From an uncultured Bacteroidales bacterium (lineage in GTDB: Bacteria; Bacteroidota; Bacteroidia; Bacteroidales; FEN-979): DNA of 16,225 nt. Within the stretch, counting starts at the first letter, position 1, and each line of letters starts with the position of its first letter. Below the pieces are notes generated by a model. That model did no database searches. It had not been told where the DNA came from and worked only from the letters and a program-made list of their open reading frames with translations. The translations under genes and the position numbers were made by a program. The DNA is taken from the NCBI GenBank assembly GCA_903928285.1, contig CAIYQH010000437.1:1-16225 (forward strand). Reading direction: 5' to 3'. Positions 1 through 7,306 of this stretch are shown here, piece by piece.

Positions 1-6
1 ATCCAG

Positions 7-37
7 AAAGCCGGGCTTGTTCCCGGCTTTTTTTTTT
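7..37 (+). terminator. Rho-independent terminator of an upstream gene
   Basis: A perfect 9-bp stem, AAAGCCGGG (7-15) pairing with CCCGGCTTT (22-30), encloses a 6-nt loop and runs into ten consecutive T residues (28-37). The T run follows the stem on the + strand, so it most likely ends a + strand gene lying left of the window. It sits just past the stop codon of the convergent aminotransferase gene. On the - strand only three T follow the stem, so termination that way would be weaker. Confidence 0.9.
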
Positions 38-42
38 GGAAA

Positions 43-66
43 TGCGAAATGGTGAAATGGCTAATT
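43..66. repeat. Degenerate 8-bp tandem repeat, left copy
   Basis: Three consecutive octamers are visible: TGCGAAAT (43-50), GGTGAAAT (51-58) and a decayed GGCTAATT (59-66). They share the core [TG]G[CT]GAAAT. The third unit contains the stop codon of the aminotransferase gene (61-63). The same octamer family recurs in the same orientation on the other side of that gene, at 1249-1280. Confidence 0.6.
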
Positions 67-1239
67 ACCCCCCTGGAAACGCGTGGTGAGCCGGGAGGAG
101 CCGGCCGTTTGCGTCAGGAAGAAATCGTTGATGCTGCGCACGACCAGTTTGATCCGGTTTTTCCCCAGTGAATTATAAAAGGGCAGGCGTAAAATGGTCG
201 AGGAAAACCTGTCGGAATTGGGAAGTGAACGCCCGTCGTGTTTATCCCGGAAATAGGGGCTGGAGTGGAGCGGCAGGTAATGAAAGAGTGCCGTGATCCC
301 TTTTGATTTCAGAAAGGTCAACAATTCATCCCTGGTTTCCGCAGTGTTAACGGTGATGTAAAAAATATTGCCGTTTATGGTGGCAAAATCAGGAATCAAG
401 GGACGCATGAGCAGTCCTTTCTCCTCTAATGGTTTCAGTAACTGAAAATAGCTCCACCAAACTTTTTTCCTGCGCGTCTGGATCTTGTCAAAACGAACCA
501 GCTGCGTGTAAAGAAATGCCGCCACCATATCCGAAGGGAGGTATGACGAGCCGATATCCACCCAGCCATATTTGTCAATTTCGCCCCGGTAGAAGGCCGC
601 CCTGTTGGTCCCCTTTTCCCAGATGATCTCAGCCCGTTTTTCGAATTCCTCCCTGTTCACCATCAGCAAGCCTCCTTCGCCTGCGTTCAGGTTCTTGGTT
701 TCATGAAAGGAGAAGGTGCCGAAATGGCCGATCGAGCCAAGGGGGCGTCCGCGATAAAAGGAGTCGATGGCATGGGCGGCATCCTCCACCACCAGCAAGC
801 CGTGCCGGGTGGCAATTTCCATGACCCGGTCCATGTCGCAGGCAAGCCCGCTGTAGTGAACCACAACGATCACCCTGGTTTTCGGCGTAATCAGTTTCTC
901 AATTTCAAAGGGGTCGATATTCGGAAGATCGGGCAGCGTATCTGCAAAAACGATCCTGGCGCCTCTGATCAGGAAGGCATTTGCGGTTGACATGAAGGTA
1001 AACGAGGGCATGATCACCTCATCGCCCGGCTCAATCCTGCAAAGGAGCGCCGACATCTCAAGGGCATCGCTGCAGGAGGTGGTCATCAGTACCTTGTTAA
1101 ATCCGAACCGCTCTTCGAAAAACCTGTGGCATTTTTTTGTGTAATCCCCATTGCCTGCAATCCTCCCCGACAGCGTTGCCCTGAACAGGTGACCGAGCCT
1201 GAACCAGGGAATGAAAGGCTTATTGAAGGGGATATACAT
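61..1239 (-). CDS. wecE: WecE-like sugar 4-aminotransferase (DegT/DnrJ/EryC1 family)
   Basis: This 392-residue protein is a PLP-dependent aminotransferase that transfers an amino group from glutamate to C4 of a nucleotide 4-keto-6-deoxy sugar in the cytoplasm. It resembles E. coli WecE (dTDP-4-amino-4,6-dideoxygalactose transaminase, 376 aa) over its whole length. Shared stretches are GDEVIMPSFTFMSTANAF (about 72-89), HYSGLACDMD near 128-137, VEDAAHAI (151-158) with the cofactor-binding Asp, FSFHETKN (176-183) with the Schiff-base lysine K182, EKGTNRAAFYRGEIDKYGW and DIGSSYLPSD. The start is ATG at 1237-1239. No nucleotide-sugar dehydratase is visible nearby, so the keto sugar must come from elsewhere. 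I saw no TAnnTTTG box upstream. Family assignment is very firm. The exact sugar (Fuc4N rather than Qui4N) is inferred from the WecE resemblance. Confidence 0.92.
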   Translation of the reverse strand: MYIPFNKPFIPWFRLGHLFRATLSGRIAGNGDYTKKCHRFFEERFGFNKVLMTTSCSDALEMSALLCRIEPGDEVIMPSFTFMSTANAFLIRGARIVFADTLPDLPNIDPFEIEKLITPKTRVIVVVHYSGLACDMDRVMEIATRHGLLVVEDAAHAIDSFYRGRPLGSIGHFGTFSFHETKNLNAGEGGLLMVNREEFEKRAEIIWEKGTNRAAFYRGEIDKYGWVDIGSSYLPSDMVAAFLYTQLVRFDKIQTRRKKVWWSYFQLLKPLEEKGLLMRPLIPDFATINGNIFYITVNTAETRDELLTFLKSKGITALFHYLPLHSSPYFRDKHDGRSLPNSDRFSSTILRLPFYNSLGKNRIKLVVRSINDFFLTQTAGSSRLTTRFQGGN

Positions 1240-1248
1240 AAATTAACA

Positions 1249-1280
1249 GGCGAAACTGTGAAATAGCGGATTTGCGAAAT
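1249..1280. repeat. Degenerate 8-bp tandem repeat, right copy
   Basis: Four octamers in register: GGCGAAAC (1249-1256), TGTGAAAT (1257-1264), AGCGGATT (1265-1272) and TGCGAAAT (1273-1280). One more TGCGAAAT lies at 1311-1318. They match the units at 43-66 in sequence, period and orientation, so the aminotransferase gene sits between two direct repeat tracts. Confidence 0.6.
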
Positions 1281-1300
1281 GCCGCATTAAATTAATAAGC

Positions 1301-1308
1301 TAAATTTG
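1301..1308 (+). promoter_or_regulatory. Promoter -7 box for the flippase gene
   Basis: TAAATTTG is a perfect TAnnTTTG match, 36 nt before the TTG start of the flippase. A TTTG at 1271-1274 lies 26 nt upstream, which is longer than the usual spacing to a -33 element, so only the -7 box is proposed. Confidence 0.6.
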
Positions 1309-1344
1309 TCTGCGAAATTAATGCATTTTTTTATTCCCTGACAA

Positions 1345-2667
1345 TTGGCCAAAAGAACCTATCTGCGTGACATCCTCAGCCTGCTTGGGAGCAATCTGAC
1401 TGTGACCCTGTGCAACCTGGCCATCGGCGTGATCCTGACACGCTGGCTCGGGGCCGCCGGGTATGGTCTTTATTCTGCCATCATTGTGGTTCCGATCATG
1501 GTGATCGGCTTTACCCAGCTGGGGATCAGGCGAAGCACCATTTACCATATCGGCAACAAACTACTGCCCGAAGACCATATCGTTTCGGCGCTGTTCATCC
1601 TCCTGTTATGGACCAGTGTGCTGAGCATCCTGATCTGCGGCTTTGTCTATTTTTTCTCAACCGGCCAGCCCTTCGACCCGCTGATCATCGTCCTGGTGCT
1701 GCTCACCATTCCGCTGCTGCTCACCAACATTTTTGCAGGCGGTGTCTTCCTGGGAAAGGAGGATATCCGGCGGGCCAGTATTGTCAATGCCGGTCCCACC
1801 ATCATGACCTTCCTGCTTACCATCTTGTTTGTATGGGGGCTTAACTTGTCGGTGCTGGGAGCGTTTGCCGCCATTGCCCTGGCTAACTTCATCATGTTTT
1901 TCTTTACCTACAGGATCATCATCGTACAGTTCAGGTATAACATCACCTGGAAATACCACGAAGGCATCATGAAAAGCATGATCAAGCTTGGGTTGGTGAA
2001 TGCCATTGCGGTGTTTATCATGCAACTCAACTACCGCCTCGACATCCTGATGCTGAAGAAACTCTCGACCCTGGAGGAGGTGGGCTTTTATTCGCTGGCG
2101 ATGCAGATCGCCGAACAGCTGTGGCATATTCCGCTGGCCATCGAGACCATTATCCTCAGCCGGAGCGCCAATTCCAACGACGACCAGAACATTCACCGGA
2201 CGGTGGCCTCCATCTTCCGTGTTACTCTGATCATCGGTTTGATCGGGAGCATCTCCATCTTTTTCCTGGCGCCGCTGCTCATCCCGCTGATCTTCGGCAG
2301 GGCGTTCACGCACAGCATTACCATGATCCAGCTGGTACTTCCCGGCATCCTGCTGATGATCGGGTTCAGGATCCTGAACAGCCGCCTGACAGGAATGGGA
2401 AAACCCCAGATTGCCATCTATACCTTCCTGCCCGCCCTGGTGATCAATTTCATCCTCAATCTCTTCCTGATTCCCCGCTACGGCGGGATCGGCGCAGCGT
2501 GGTCGACCAACGTAAGCTATGCCTTCGGGGCCATCGCATTTGTGATCATCTATTCGCGGATGGTCAAGATGCCCCTGACGGAGATCTTAAGATACAGGGC
2601 GAGTGATTTTTATTTCTTAAGGGATATTAAAAAGATACTGTTCAGGAAAAGAGCCGTTACCCGTTAA
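1345..2667 (+). CDS. Polysaccharide flippase, MOP/MATE superfamily (Wzx-like)
   Basis: This 440-residue integral membrane protein has about 12-14 hydrophobic segments throughout and belongs to the polysaccharide transporter branch of the MOP superfamily. Such proteins flip undecaprenyl-linked oligosaccharides across the inner membrane. Family features include the N-terminal LGSNLTVTLCNLAIGVILTR with LGAAGYGLYS directly after it (about 12-40), and the later segments AAWSTNVSYAFGA and LNLFLIPRYGGIGA. The start is TTG at 1345: an in-frame TGA lies just upstream (1339-1341), and the next in-frame ATG would remove the first membrane segment. The resulting N-terminus (LAKRTYLRDIL, initiated as Met) fits the family. 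It is convergent with the radical SAM gene. The transported substrate cannot be read from the sequence. Confidence 0.88.
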   Translation: MAKRTYLRDILSLLGSNLTVTLCNLAIGVILTRWLGAAGYGLYSAIIVVPIMVIGFTQLGIRRSTIYHIGNKLLPEDHIVSALFILLLWTSVLSILICGFVYFFSTGQPFDPLIIVLVLLTIPLLLTNIFAGGVFLGKEDIRRASIVNAGPTIMTFLLTILFVWGLNLSVLGAFAAIALANFIMFFFTYRIIIVQFRYNITWKYHEGIMKSMIKLGLVNAIAVFIMQLNYRLDILMLKKLSTLEEVGFYSLAMQIAEQLWHIPLAIETIILSRSANSNDDQNIHRTVASIFRVTLIIGLIGSISIFFLAPLLIPLIFGRAFTHSITMIQLVLPGILLMIGFRILNSRLTGMGKPQIAIYTFLPALVINFILNLFLIPRYGGIGAAWSTNVSYAFGAIAFVIIYSRMVKMPLTEILRYRASDFYFLRDIKKILFRKRAVTR

Positions 2668-2722
2668 GGAGGCCTTCAGCCATTCCGCTTTCAGGGCCTG
2701 GCTGTAGGTTTGATACTTGCCG

Positions 2723-4195
2723 TTAACGGGCACCTGCCGTAAACCGCCTGATCATTCTTGCCCAGACCAGCTGGTACATCAGCCAGATAACCTTGCTTGT
2801 GAACTGAAGATAGACGGCCCCCATGAAACGTCGCCAGGCTGACCCGCCGACACTGGCTCCGGCCTTTTCTTCCTGGAACATCCTGCCGTAGTTATGATTC
2901 GTGGCATAGGTCCAGTAAGCCGTGGTAAAACTTCCGGTGTTCCACAGGGTCCTGAACATTTTCCTGCGCATAGCCTCCTTATTGTAAAGATTCTGCCATA
3001 TCTCTTGCATACATGACTCCAGTTCAGCGATCGTCAGGTTCGGGGTGTTGACCGTTCCAACCATAAAATGGTAATGCTGCCAGTCGGAGGGGTAGTTGTT
3101 CAAAACAATCCTATCCTGCTTCCTGAGCCTGTCAAAGAGCGCCGTACCGGGCAGAGGCGTCAGGATGGTGCACTGGTAGGCATCGATTGTGCTTTTCCTG
3201 ATAAACTCGCCGCGGGCGTACAAATCCTCTTTCCTGTCGCTTTCCATCCCGAAGATCATGAACGCCATGATCCCGATGCCGTGTTTATGTATTTTCCTGA
3301 AGATATCTTTATAAGCCCCTACACCCCTTTTGAGGTTCAGGTGCTTTCTGACATCCTTCAGCGCCTGGGATGTTTCCGCCTCGACCCCCATCATGATGAG
3401 GATACAGCCACTTTTCCTGGCCCAGTAAAGCATCTCGTCGTTATCGGCAAAATTCAGCGTTGCCTGCGAAAGCCAGTGTTTCTTAATTCCCCGTTTGACC
3501 ATTCCTTTAAAGAGCCTGATGGCGCGTTCATCGGCACCCTTCTTGTTGTTGACAAGGTTATCATCCACAAAAAACAGGGCGGGCCGGGTGGTTTCCCCAA
3601 GTTCGTCCAGCACATCTTCAATATCGCGTTCACGGTAGGTTTTGCCGCACATCTGCGTAACGGAGCAAAAATCGCATCCGGCCGGGCAACCGCGCGAAGT
3701 CTGCACCAGGTCATACACATAGGGGTATTTATAAATGTCCCTTCTGACGTGGGGGACCTTCTCTATATCGGTAATTCCACCGCTATAGAGCTTTTTAGTC
3801 ATCCCTGTATCAAAATCAGCAATCAGGGCAGGCCAGGCCCCCTCCGCCTCGCCGGTAACCACGGTATCAAAATACAGGGCAGCTTCGTCAGGGCACATGG
3901 AGGCATGAATCCCTCCCAGAACCGTGTGAATGCCCGCGTTACGGTATATCGCCGCAATATCGTAGGCCCTCGGGGCGGTGGAGGTAAAACAGGTCAGGGC
4001 GACGATGTCGGCTGGCTTAAAGGTGAAATCCTCAAAACTTTCATCCAGCAACTCCACCTCCCAGTTCGAAGGAGTCAGGGCTGCCACAATGCCCAGCCCA
4101 AGGGGCATAAACCGCGTACTTGCATCGTTCAGAAATCCCGGCCGGGCTTTGTCGGCCGGGTTGATCAGCAACAATTTTCTGGGCTGGTTTATCAC
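2723..4195 (-). CDS. B12-binding domain radical SAM protein
   Basis: This 490-residue cytoplasmic enzyme has an N-terminal cobalamin-binding Rossmann-like domain (about 7-130, with INPADKARPG, ALTCF and VLGGIHASMCPDEA). The radical SAM domain follows, with the 4Fe-4S motif C170-x3-C174-x2-C177 in SRGCPAGCDFCSV. FFVDDN, the glycine-rich IMMGVEAE and the IMAFMIFGMESD stretch are typical of the BchE/HpnJ-like superfamily. The B12 domain shows DESF at about 51-54 where a lower-ligand DxHxxG motif could be, so histidine ligation is not evident. The start is GTG (4193-4195), preceded by AAGG. Known relatives methylate or cyclise unactivated carbons or phosphinates. The substrate here is unknown but could be a lipid or sugar of the glycan locus. 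A protein-like stretch continues past the stop in another frame (see findings). Confidence 0.88.
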   Translation of the reverse strand: MINQPRKLLLINPADKARPGFLNDASTRFMPLGLGIVAALTPSNWEVELLDESFEDFTFKPADIVALTCFTSTAPRAYDIAAIYRNAGIHTVLGGIHASMCPDEAALYFDTVVTGEAEGAWPALIADFDTGMTKKLYSGGITDIEKVPHVRRDIYKYPYVYDLVQTSRGCPAGCDFCSVTQMCGKTYRERDIEDVLDELGETTRPALFFVDDNLVNNKKGADERAIRLFKGMVKRGIKKHWLSQATLNFADNDEMLYWARKSGCILIMMGVEAETSQALKDVRKHLNLKRGVGAYKDIFRKIHKHGIGIMAFMIFGMESDRKEDLYARGEFIRKSTIDAYQCTILTPLPGTALFDRLRKQDRIVLNNYPSDWQHYHFMVGTVNTPNLTIAELESCMQEIWQNLYNKEAMRRKMFRTLWNTGSFTTAYWTYATNHNYGRMFQEEKAGASVGGSAWRRFMGAVYLQFTSKVIWLMYQLVWARMIRRFTAGAR

Positions 4196-4241
4196 CTTAT
4201 CGGGTTAAATTCATGATAACTGCGGGAATTGGATGTTTATA

Positions 4242-4249
4242 CAAATATA
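4242..4249 (-). promoter_or_regulatory. Promoter -7 box for the radical SAM gene
   Basis: On the - strand this reads TATATTTG, a perfect TAnnTTTG match, 46 nt before the GTG start at 4195. It lies in an AT-rich 192-bp divergent intergenic region shared with the sulfotransferase gene. Confidence 0.6.
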
Positions 4250-4344
4250 AAATAAGTTTCCTATATACATATGTTTTCTGATTTGTTGATGAAAAAATGG
4301 TATTAACAGACCTGTTGTCCGGCGAAATTCACCTGTAAATATGT

Positions 4345-4352
4345 TACTTTTG
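4345..4352 (+). promoter_or_regulatory. Promoter -7 box for the sulfotransferase gene
   Basis: TACTTTTG matches TAnnTTTG and ends 35 nt before the ATG at 4388. Together with the box at 4242-4249 on the other strand it makes this a back-to-back promoter region. No -33 TTTG at the normal distance was seen. Confidence 0.6.
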
Positions 4353-4387
4353 CCCAAAATCAGCTTTATTGATTTAACCAATGTTTT

Positions 4388-5494
4388 ATGGAGACAGACG
4401 ATCTTAGTAAAATTCCCATGTTTTTCATCTTCGGGAGGCCCCGTTCGGGCACCACCTTGCTTACGACGCTTTTTAATGCCCACCCGAACGTTAGGATAGC
4501 GCCCGAGTTTCCCGTCATGCTGTTTTTATACCAGCATTTCAGGAATGTCAAAATCTGGGATGAAGCCACCATCCGGTCGTTTGTGGACCATGTATTCGAA
4601 TATTCAAAGTTCAGCCTGCGCAGGGTTGAAAATCTTAAACTCGACAAGGAATTCATCGTCGGGGAATTGCTGAAATACAAGGAGGTTGGTTCGATCCAGC
4701 TCTTCCTGAAGAGCATCAACTATTTTGCCTACTCCGTATATGACAAGGAGGAAACGCTGTGGATCGGCGATAAAAACCCGATCTATTCCATCTACATCAA
4801 CAGGATCAGGAATATCTTCCCCGACTCCAAATTCATCTGCATTATCAGGGATTACCGCGATAATTACGTTTCGATCAAAAAACTTGCAGAGAAGGAGATC
4901 GCCGTTGAGGCGCCGGTATTGACGCTGCAGGTTGCCCGTTGGCGCTATTTTGTCAGGTTGTTCCTCGATTGCAAACGCCGGTTTCCCGATAAATACTACA
5001 TTCTCCGTTATGAGGACCTGGTAACCGAGCAGGAGAAGACCTTCCGGTCGCTGAGTGAATTCATCGGACTGCCCTATGATCCTTCGGTATTTGACTTTTA
5101 CAAGAAGAAGGATGAGGTTTCCAAGATTTACGGCAACACCATCTGGGACAAGTTTCACGAGAATCTTTTACATCCTGTCAATACAGGCCGGATGAATACC
5201 TGGCAGGACAAACTAACCAGCCAGGAGGAGAAGATGGCCGACCAGATTGCGGGGAAATATGCCGACAGGCTGGGCTATCACCGGAAATACAAGGGTTTCA
5301 GCCTGTGGCTGTTCCTGAAGTCCAGCCCTATGTTACTGTACAACAACATCCTGCTGGCGCTTATGATCCTGGGCACATACCTGCCTGCAAAGGCAAGCCA
5401 GTGGTGGTTTTTCAAGGCCACCATCCTGTTAAAGACCTATCTGAAGATCGTTGGGAAAAAGCCGGGGGGCGTCCCTCCCCCGCAGGCAGGTTGA
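4388..5494 (+). CDS. Sulfotransferase family protein
   Basis: This 368-residue protein should move a sulfuryl group from PAPS to a hydroxyl or amino group of a lipid or glycan. The 5'-phosphosulfate-binding loop is FGRPRSGTTLL (15-25). The 3'-phosphate-binding motif is IIRDYRDNYVS (152-162), with R154 and S162 in the expected places. YYILRYEDLV (203-212) is also typical of Sulfotransfer_3-type proteins. A hydrophobic C-terminal stretch (about 305-335) suggests attachment to the inner membrane, so a lipid-linked acceptor is plausible. The ATG at 4388 was chosen; an ATG at 4381 is in another frame. The gene converges on the first acyl-AMP ligase with only 11 nt between stop codons. No PAPS synthesis genes are in the window. 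Confidence 0.87.
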   Translation: METDDLSKIPMFFIFGRPRSGTTLLTTLFNAHPNVRIAPEFPVMLFLYQHFRNVKIWDEATIRSFVDHVFEYSKFSLRRVENLKLDKEFIVGELLKYKEVGSIQLFLKSINYFAYSVYDKEETLWIGDKNPIYSIYINRIRNIFPDSKFICIIRDYRDNYVSIKKLAEKEIAVEAPVLTLQVARWRYFVRLFLDCKRRFPDKYYILRYEDLVTEQEKTFRSLSEFIGLPYDPSVFDFYKKKDEVSKIYGNTIWDKFHENLLHPVNTGRMNTWQDKLTSQEEKMADQIAGKYADRLGYHRKYKGFSLWLFLKSSPMLLYNNILLALMILGTYLPAKASQWWFFKATILLKTYLKIVGKKPGGVPPPQAG

Positions 5495-5505
5495 AAATCT
5501 CCGGG

Positions 5506-7203
5506 CTACAAGGTGTCGGCGGTGATCCTTCTGTTTTCGAACTCGCCGGCCAGGTAACGCTGCATCAGTTTATAGCGCTGTAACTTACCACTCGAGGTTT
5601 TCGGAATTTCATTCGATTTGATCAACACCAGTTCATCCACGGTAATGCCGAGGTTGCTGCGCAGCAGTCCTCTCATCTGATGGAAGGTCGCGATCGCTTT
5701 TTGATCGGGAACCCCGGCCACAAAGGCGATGACACGGTCGTAACCGGTAGCCCTGTCGGTATTTGCGGCAAAGCAGACTTTGCCATAGCTGATCCCTTCA
5801 ACCGAACAGGCCATGGTTTCGAGGTCGTTGGCAAAATAGTTCCGGCCGTTTTTAAAGATGATATCCTTATGCCGGCCACTGATATAAAGGTGGCCATCAT
5901 AGAAAAAGCCGATGTCGCCGGTCCGGAGCCAGTCGCCGCAGAAGGCAGCTGCCGTGGCATCGGGTTTGTTATAATAACCTTTGGTGATCCCGCCGCCCCT
6001 GAGCTGGATATGGCCGGAATAACCGTCGGTCACCGGCAGGTCGCGCTCGTCCATAATGCGGATATCAATATCGTTCAGCGCCACACCAACCTCCGAAAGT
6101 ATTCTTGCCGAAGGATCGGAGGGATCGACGGGCCGGGCCCTGTTTTCCCTGTCAAGCAGGGTGGCGTCAAAGGCGGTGAGCACCGAGGGGTTCATCAGGG
6201 GGGTGAAGGAGATCGCCAGGGTGACCTCGGCCATGCCGTAAACCGGCATCATGGCTTCGGGCCGGAACCCCGAAAGGCCAAGGGCATCTGTAAAGTCCTG
6301 CATGATCTTCACCGAGATCGGCTCTGCCCCGTTGAGCAATGCCTTCATGGCAGAGAAATCCCAATCGGGATTGGGTTTACTGCGTTTCAGGTACCGCAAA
6401 ACCAGCGCCAGCCCGAAGTTGGTACAGCCTGAGATCGTAATCTTCTGCCGGCTCATCATATTCAGCCACAACCCGGGCTTCATGATAAAATCGATGGTTT
6501 CGACCTGGTACTGAAAGGTGACGCAGTACAAGGGGGTAAGATGGTAGCCGATCAGCCCCATGTCATGAAAAAGGGGCATCCAGTTACCCACATGGTCGGG
6601 ATAGTGGAGGTCAAGGCCGATGCGGATGGCATCCATGTTCACCATGAGATTGCCATGCGAGAGCATGATCCCCTTGGGATTGCCGGTGCTGCCCGATGAG
6701 AACTGGATAAAGGCAAGGTCATCGGCCTCCAGGTGGGGAATGGGAAATCCGCCGGTACAATCGAGTTGCCCCCGGTGCAACACCTTTGCTGCAGGAAGAT
6801 CGCCCGAATCCTGCACTTCGGGACTCATAAAGACAAAAGGTTCTTCCATCTGGTGATAGACATCCATCAGTTTCACCACCGAAGGGTTATATCCTGAAAA
6901 GGTCATCGGCGGCTGGAGGATGGTAGGCACGATGCCCATCAGGAAACATCCCCACAGCAGTTCGACAGTTTCCTGGTTATAGCGGGTTGCAATGATCACC
7001 TTATCCCCCTGTTTCAACCCGAGGCGCGACAGCCCGGCAGCGATCAGTTTTGCCTGGTCCGACAGGTCACGATAGGGTTGACATTTAAGCGCGCCGTCCT
7101 CGTCAATATAACCGATAAACAGGTTGTTCGGACTATTTACCGCGCGGTTCAGCAGGTCGGGCAGGGTCAGTTCAGGCTGGTAATATTCACTCTTTACGGG
7201 CAT
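5506..7203 (-). CDS. Fatty acyl-AMP ligase (stand-alone)
   Basis: This 565-residue adenylate-forming enzyme activates a carboxylic acid with ATP and should load it on a carrier protein. Seen in it are SSGSTGNPKG (A3 loop, 169-178), NWMPLFHDMGLIG (207-219, a form typical of fatty acyl-AMP ligases rather than CoA ligases), PVYGMAEVTLA (A5), LRTGDIGF (A7), GRHKDIIFKNGRNYFANDLE (A8) and PKTSSGK (A10) with the catalytic lysine near residue 540. The reading frame is open upstream to an ATG at 7263. I chose the ATG at 7201-7203 because a GAAGGA Shine-Dalgarno sits 6 nt before it and a -7-like box lies between the two starts. There is no carrier domain, so the divergent acyl carrier protein gene next door is the likely acceptor. 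The acid used cannot be read from sequence. Confidence 0.88.
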   Translation of the reverse strand: MPVKSEYYQPELTLPDLLNRAVNSPNNLFIGYIDEDGALKCQPYRDLSDQAKLIAAGLSRLGLKQGDKVIIATRYNQETVELLWGCFLMGIVPTILQPPMTFSGYNPSVVKLMDVYHQMEEPFVFMSPEVQDSGDLPAAKVLHRGQLDCTGGFPIPHLEADDLAFIQFSSGSTGNPKGIMLSHGNLMVNMDAIRIGLDLHYPDHVGNWMPLFHDMGLIGYHLTPLYCVTFQYQVETIDFIMKPGLWLNMMSRQKITISGCTNFGLALVLRYLKRSKPNPDWDFSAMKALLNGAEPISVKIMQDFTDALGLSGFRPEAMMPVYGMAEVTLAISFTPLMNPSVLTAFDATLLDRENRARPVDPSDPSARILSEVGVALNDIDIRIMDERDLPVTDGYSGHIQLRGGGITKGYYNKPDATAAAFCGDWLRTGDIGFFYDGHLYISGRHKDIIFKNGRNYFANDLETMACSVEGISYGKVCFAANTDRATGYDRVIAFVAGVPDQKAIATFHQMRGLLRSNLGITVDELVLIKSNEIPKTSSGKLQRYKLMQRYLAGEFENRRITADTL

Positions 7204-7209
7204 GGAAAA

Positions 7210-7215
7210 TCCTTC
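7210..7215 (-). promoter_or_regulatory. Ribosome binding site fixing the ligase start
   Basis: GAAGGA on the - strand lies 6 nt before the ATG at 7201-7203. Strong Shine-Dalgarno sequences are scarce in this window, so it supports this start over the one at 7263. Confidence 0.6.
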
Positions 7216-7232
7216 GTTATTCAATTGGGCTG

Positions 7233-7240
7233 CAAAGTAA
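7233..7240 (-). promoter_or_regulatory. Promoter -7-like box for the first acyl-AMP ligase
   Basis: On the - strand this reads TTACTTTG, one mismatch from TAnnTTTG, 29 nt before the ATG at 7203. It would lie inside the coding region if the longer 7263 start were used, which argues for the shorter protein. Confidence 0.45.
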
Positions 7241-7279
7241 CGAATAAGTTGGGTAACTGCCATATGTCAGGAAAATTCT

Positions 7280-7287
7280 TACCTTTG
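7280..7287 (+). promoter_or_regulatory. Promoter -7 box for the acyl carrier protein gene
   Basis: TACCTTTG is a perfect TAnnTTTG match 19 nt before the ATG at 7307. It implies a very short 5' leader. It faces away from the box at 7233-7240. Confidence 0.6.
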
Positions 7288-7306
7288 CCCTTTAATCCGA
7301 TGACCC

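Noticed and set aside
1657..2313. Open frame of 218 codons on the - strand within the flippase
   Set aside because: Very rich in Gln, Asp and Gly without domain features; the + strand encodes a clear multi-span membrane protein.
2668..2722. Possible terminator hairpin between the flippase and radical SAM genes
   Set aside because: Only short, widely spaced pairings (AGGCC with GGCCT, CAGCC with GGCTG) and no T run were found.
3068..4216. Long open frame of 382 codons on the + strand, antisense to the radical SAM gene
   Set aside because: It lies opposite a gene with clear cofactor motifs. Its translation is low-complexity and rich in His, Gly and Pro with no recognisable domain, as expected for a shadow frame.
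5680..6432. Open frame of 250 codons on the + strand opposite the first acyl-AMP ligase
   Set aside because: Same reasoning: the - strand carries all conserved ligase motifs here.
7204..7263. N-terminal extension of the first acyl-AMP ligase to an ATG at 7263
   Set aside because: The stretch contains a -7-like box and the Shine-Dalgarno of the downstream ATG, so it is more likely the promoter and leader.
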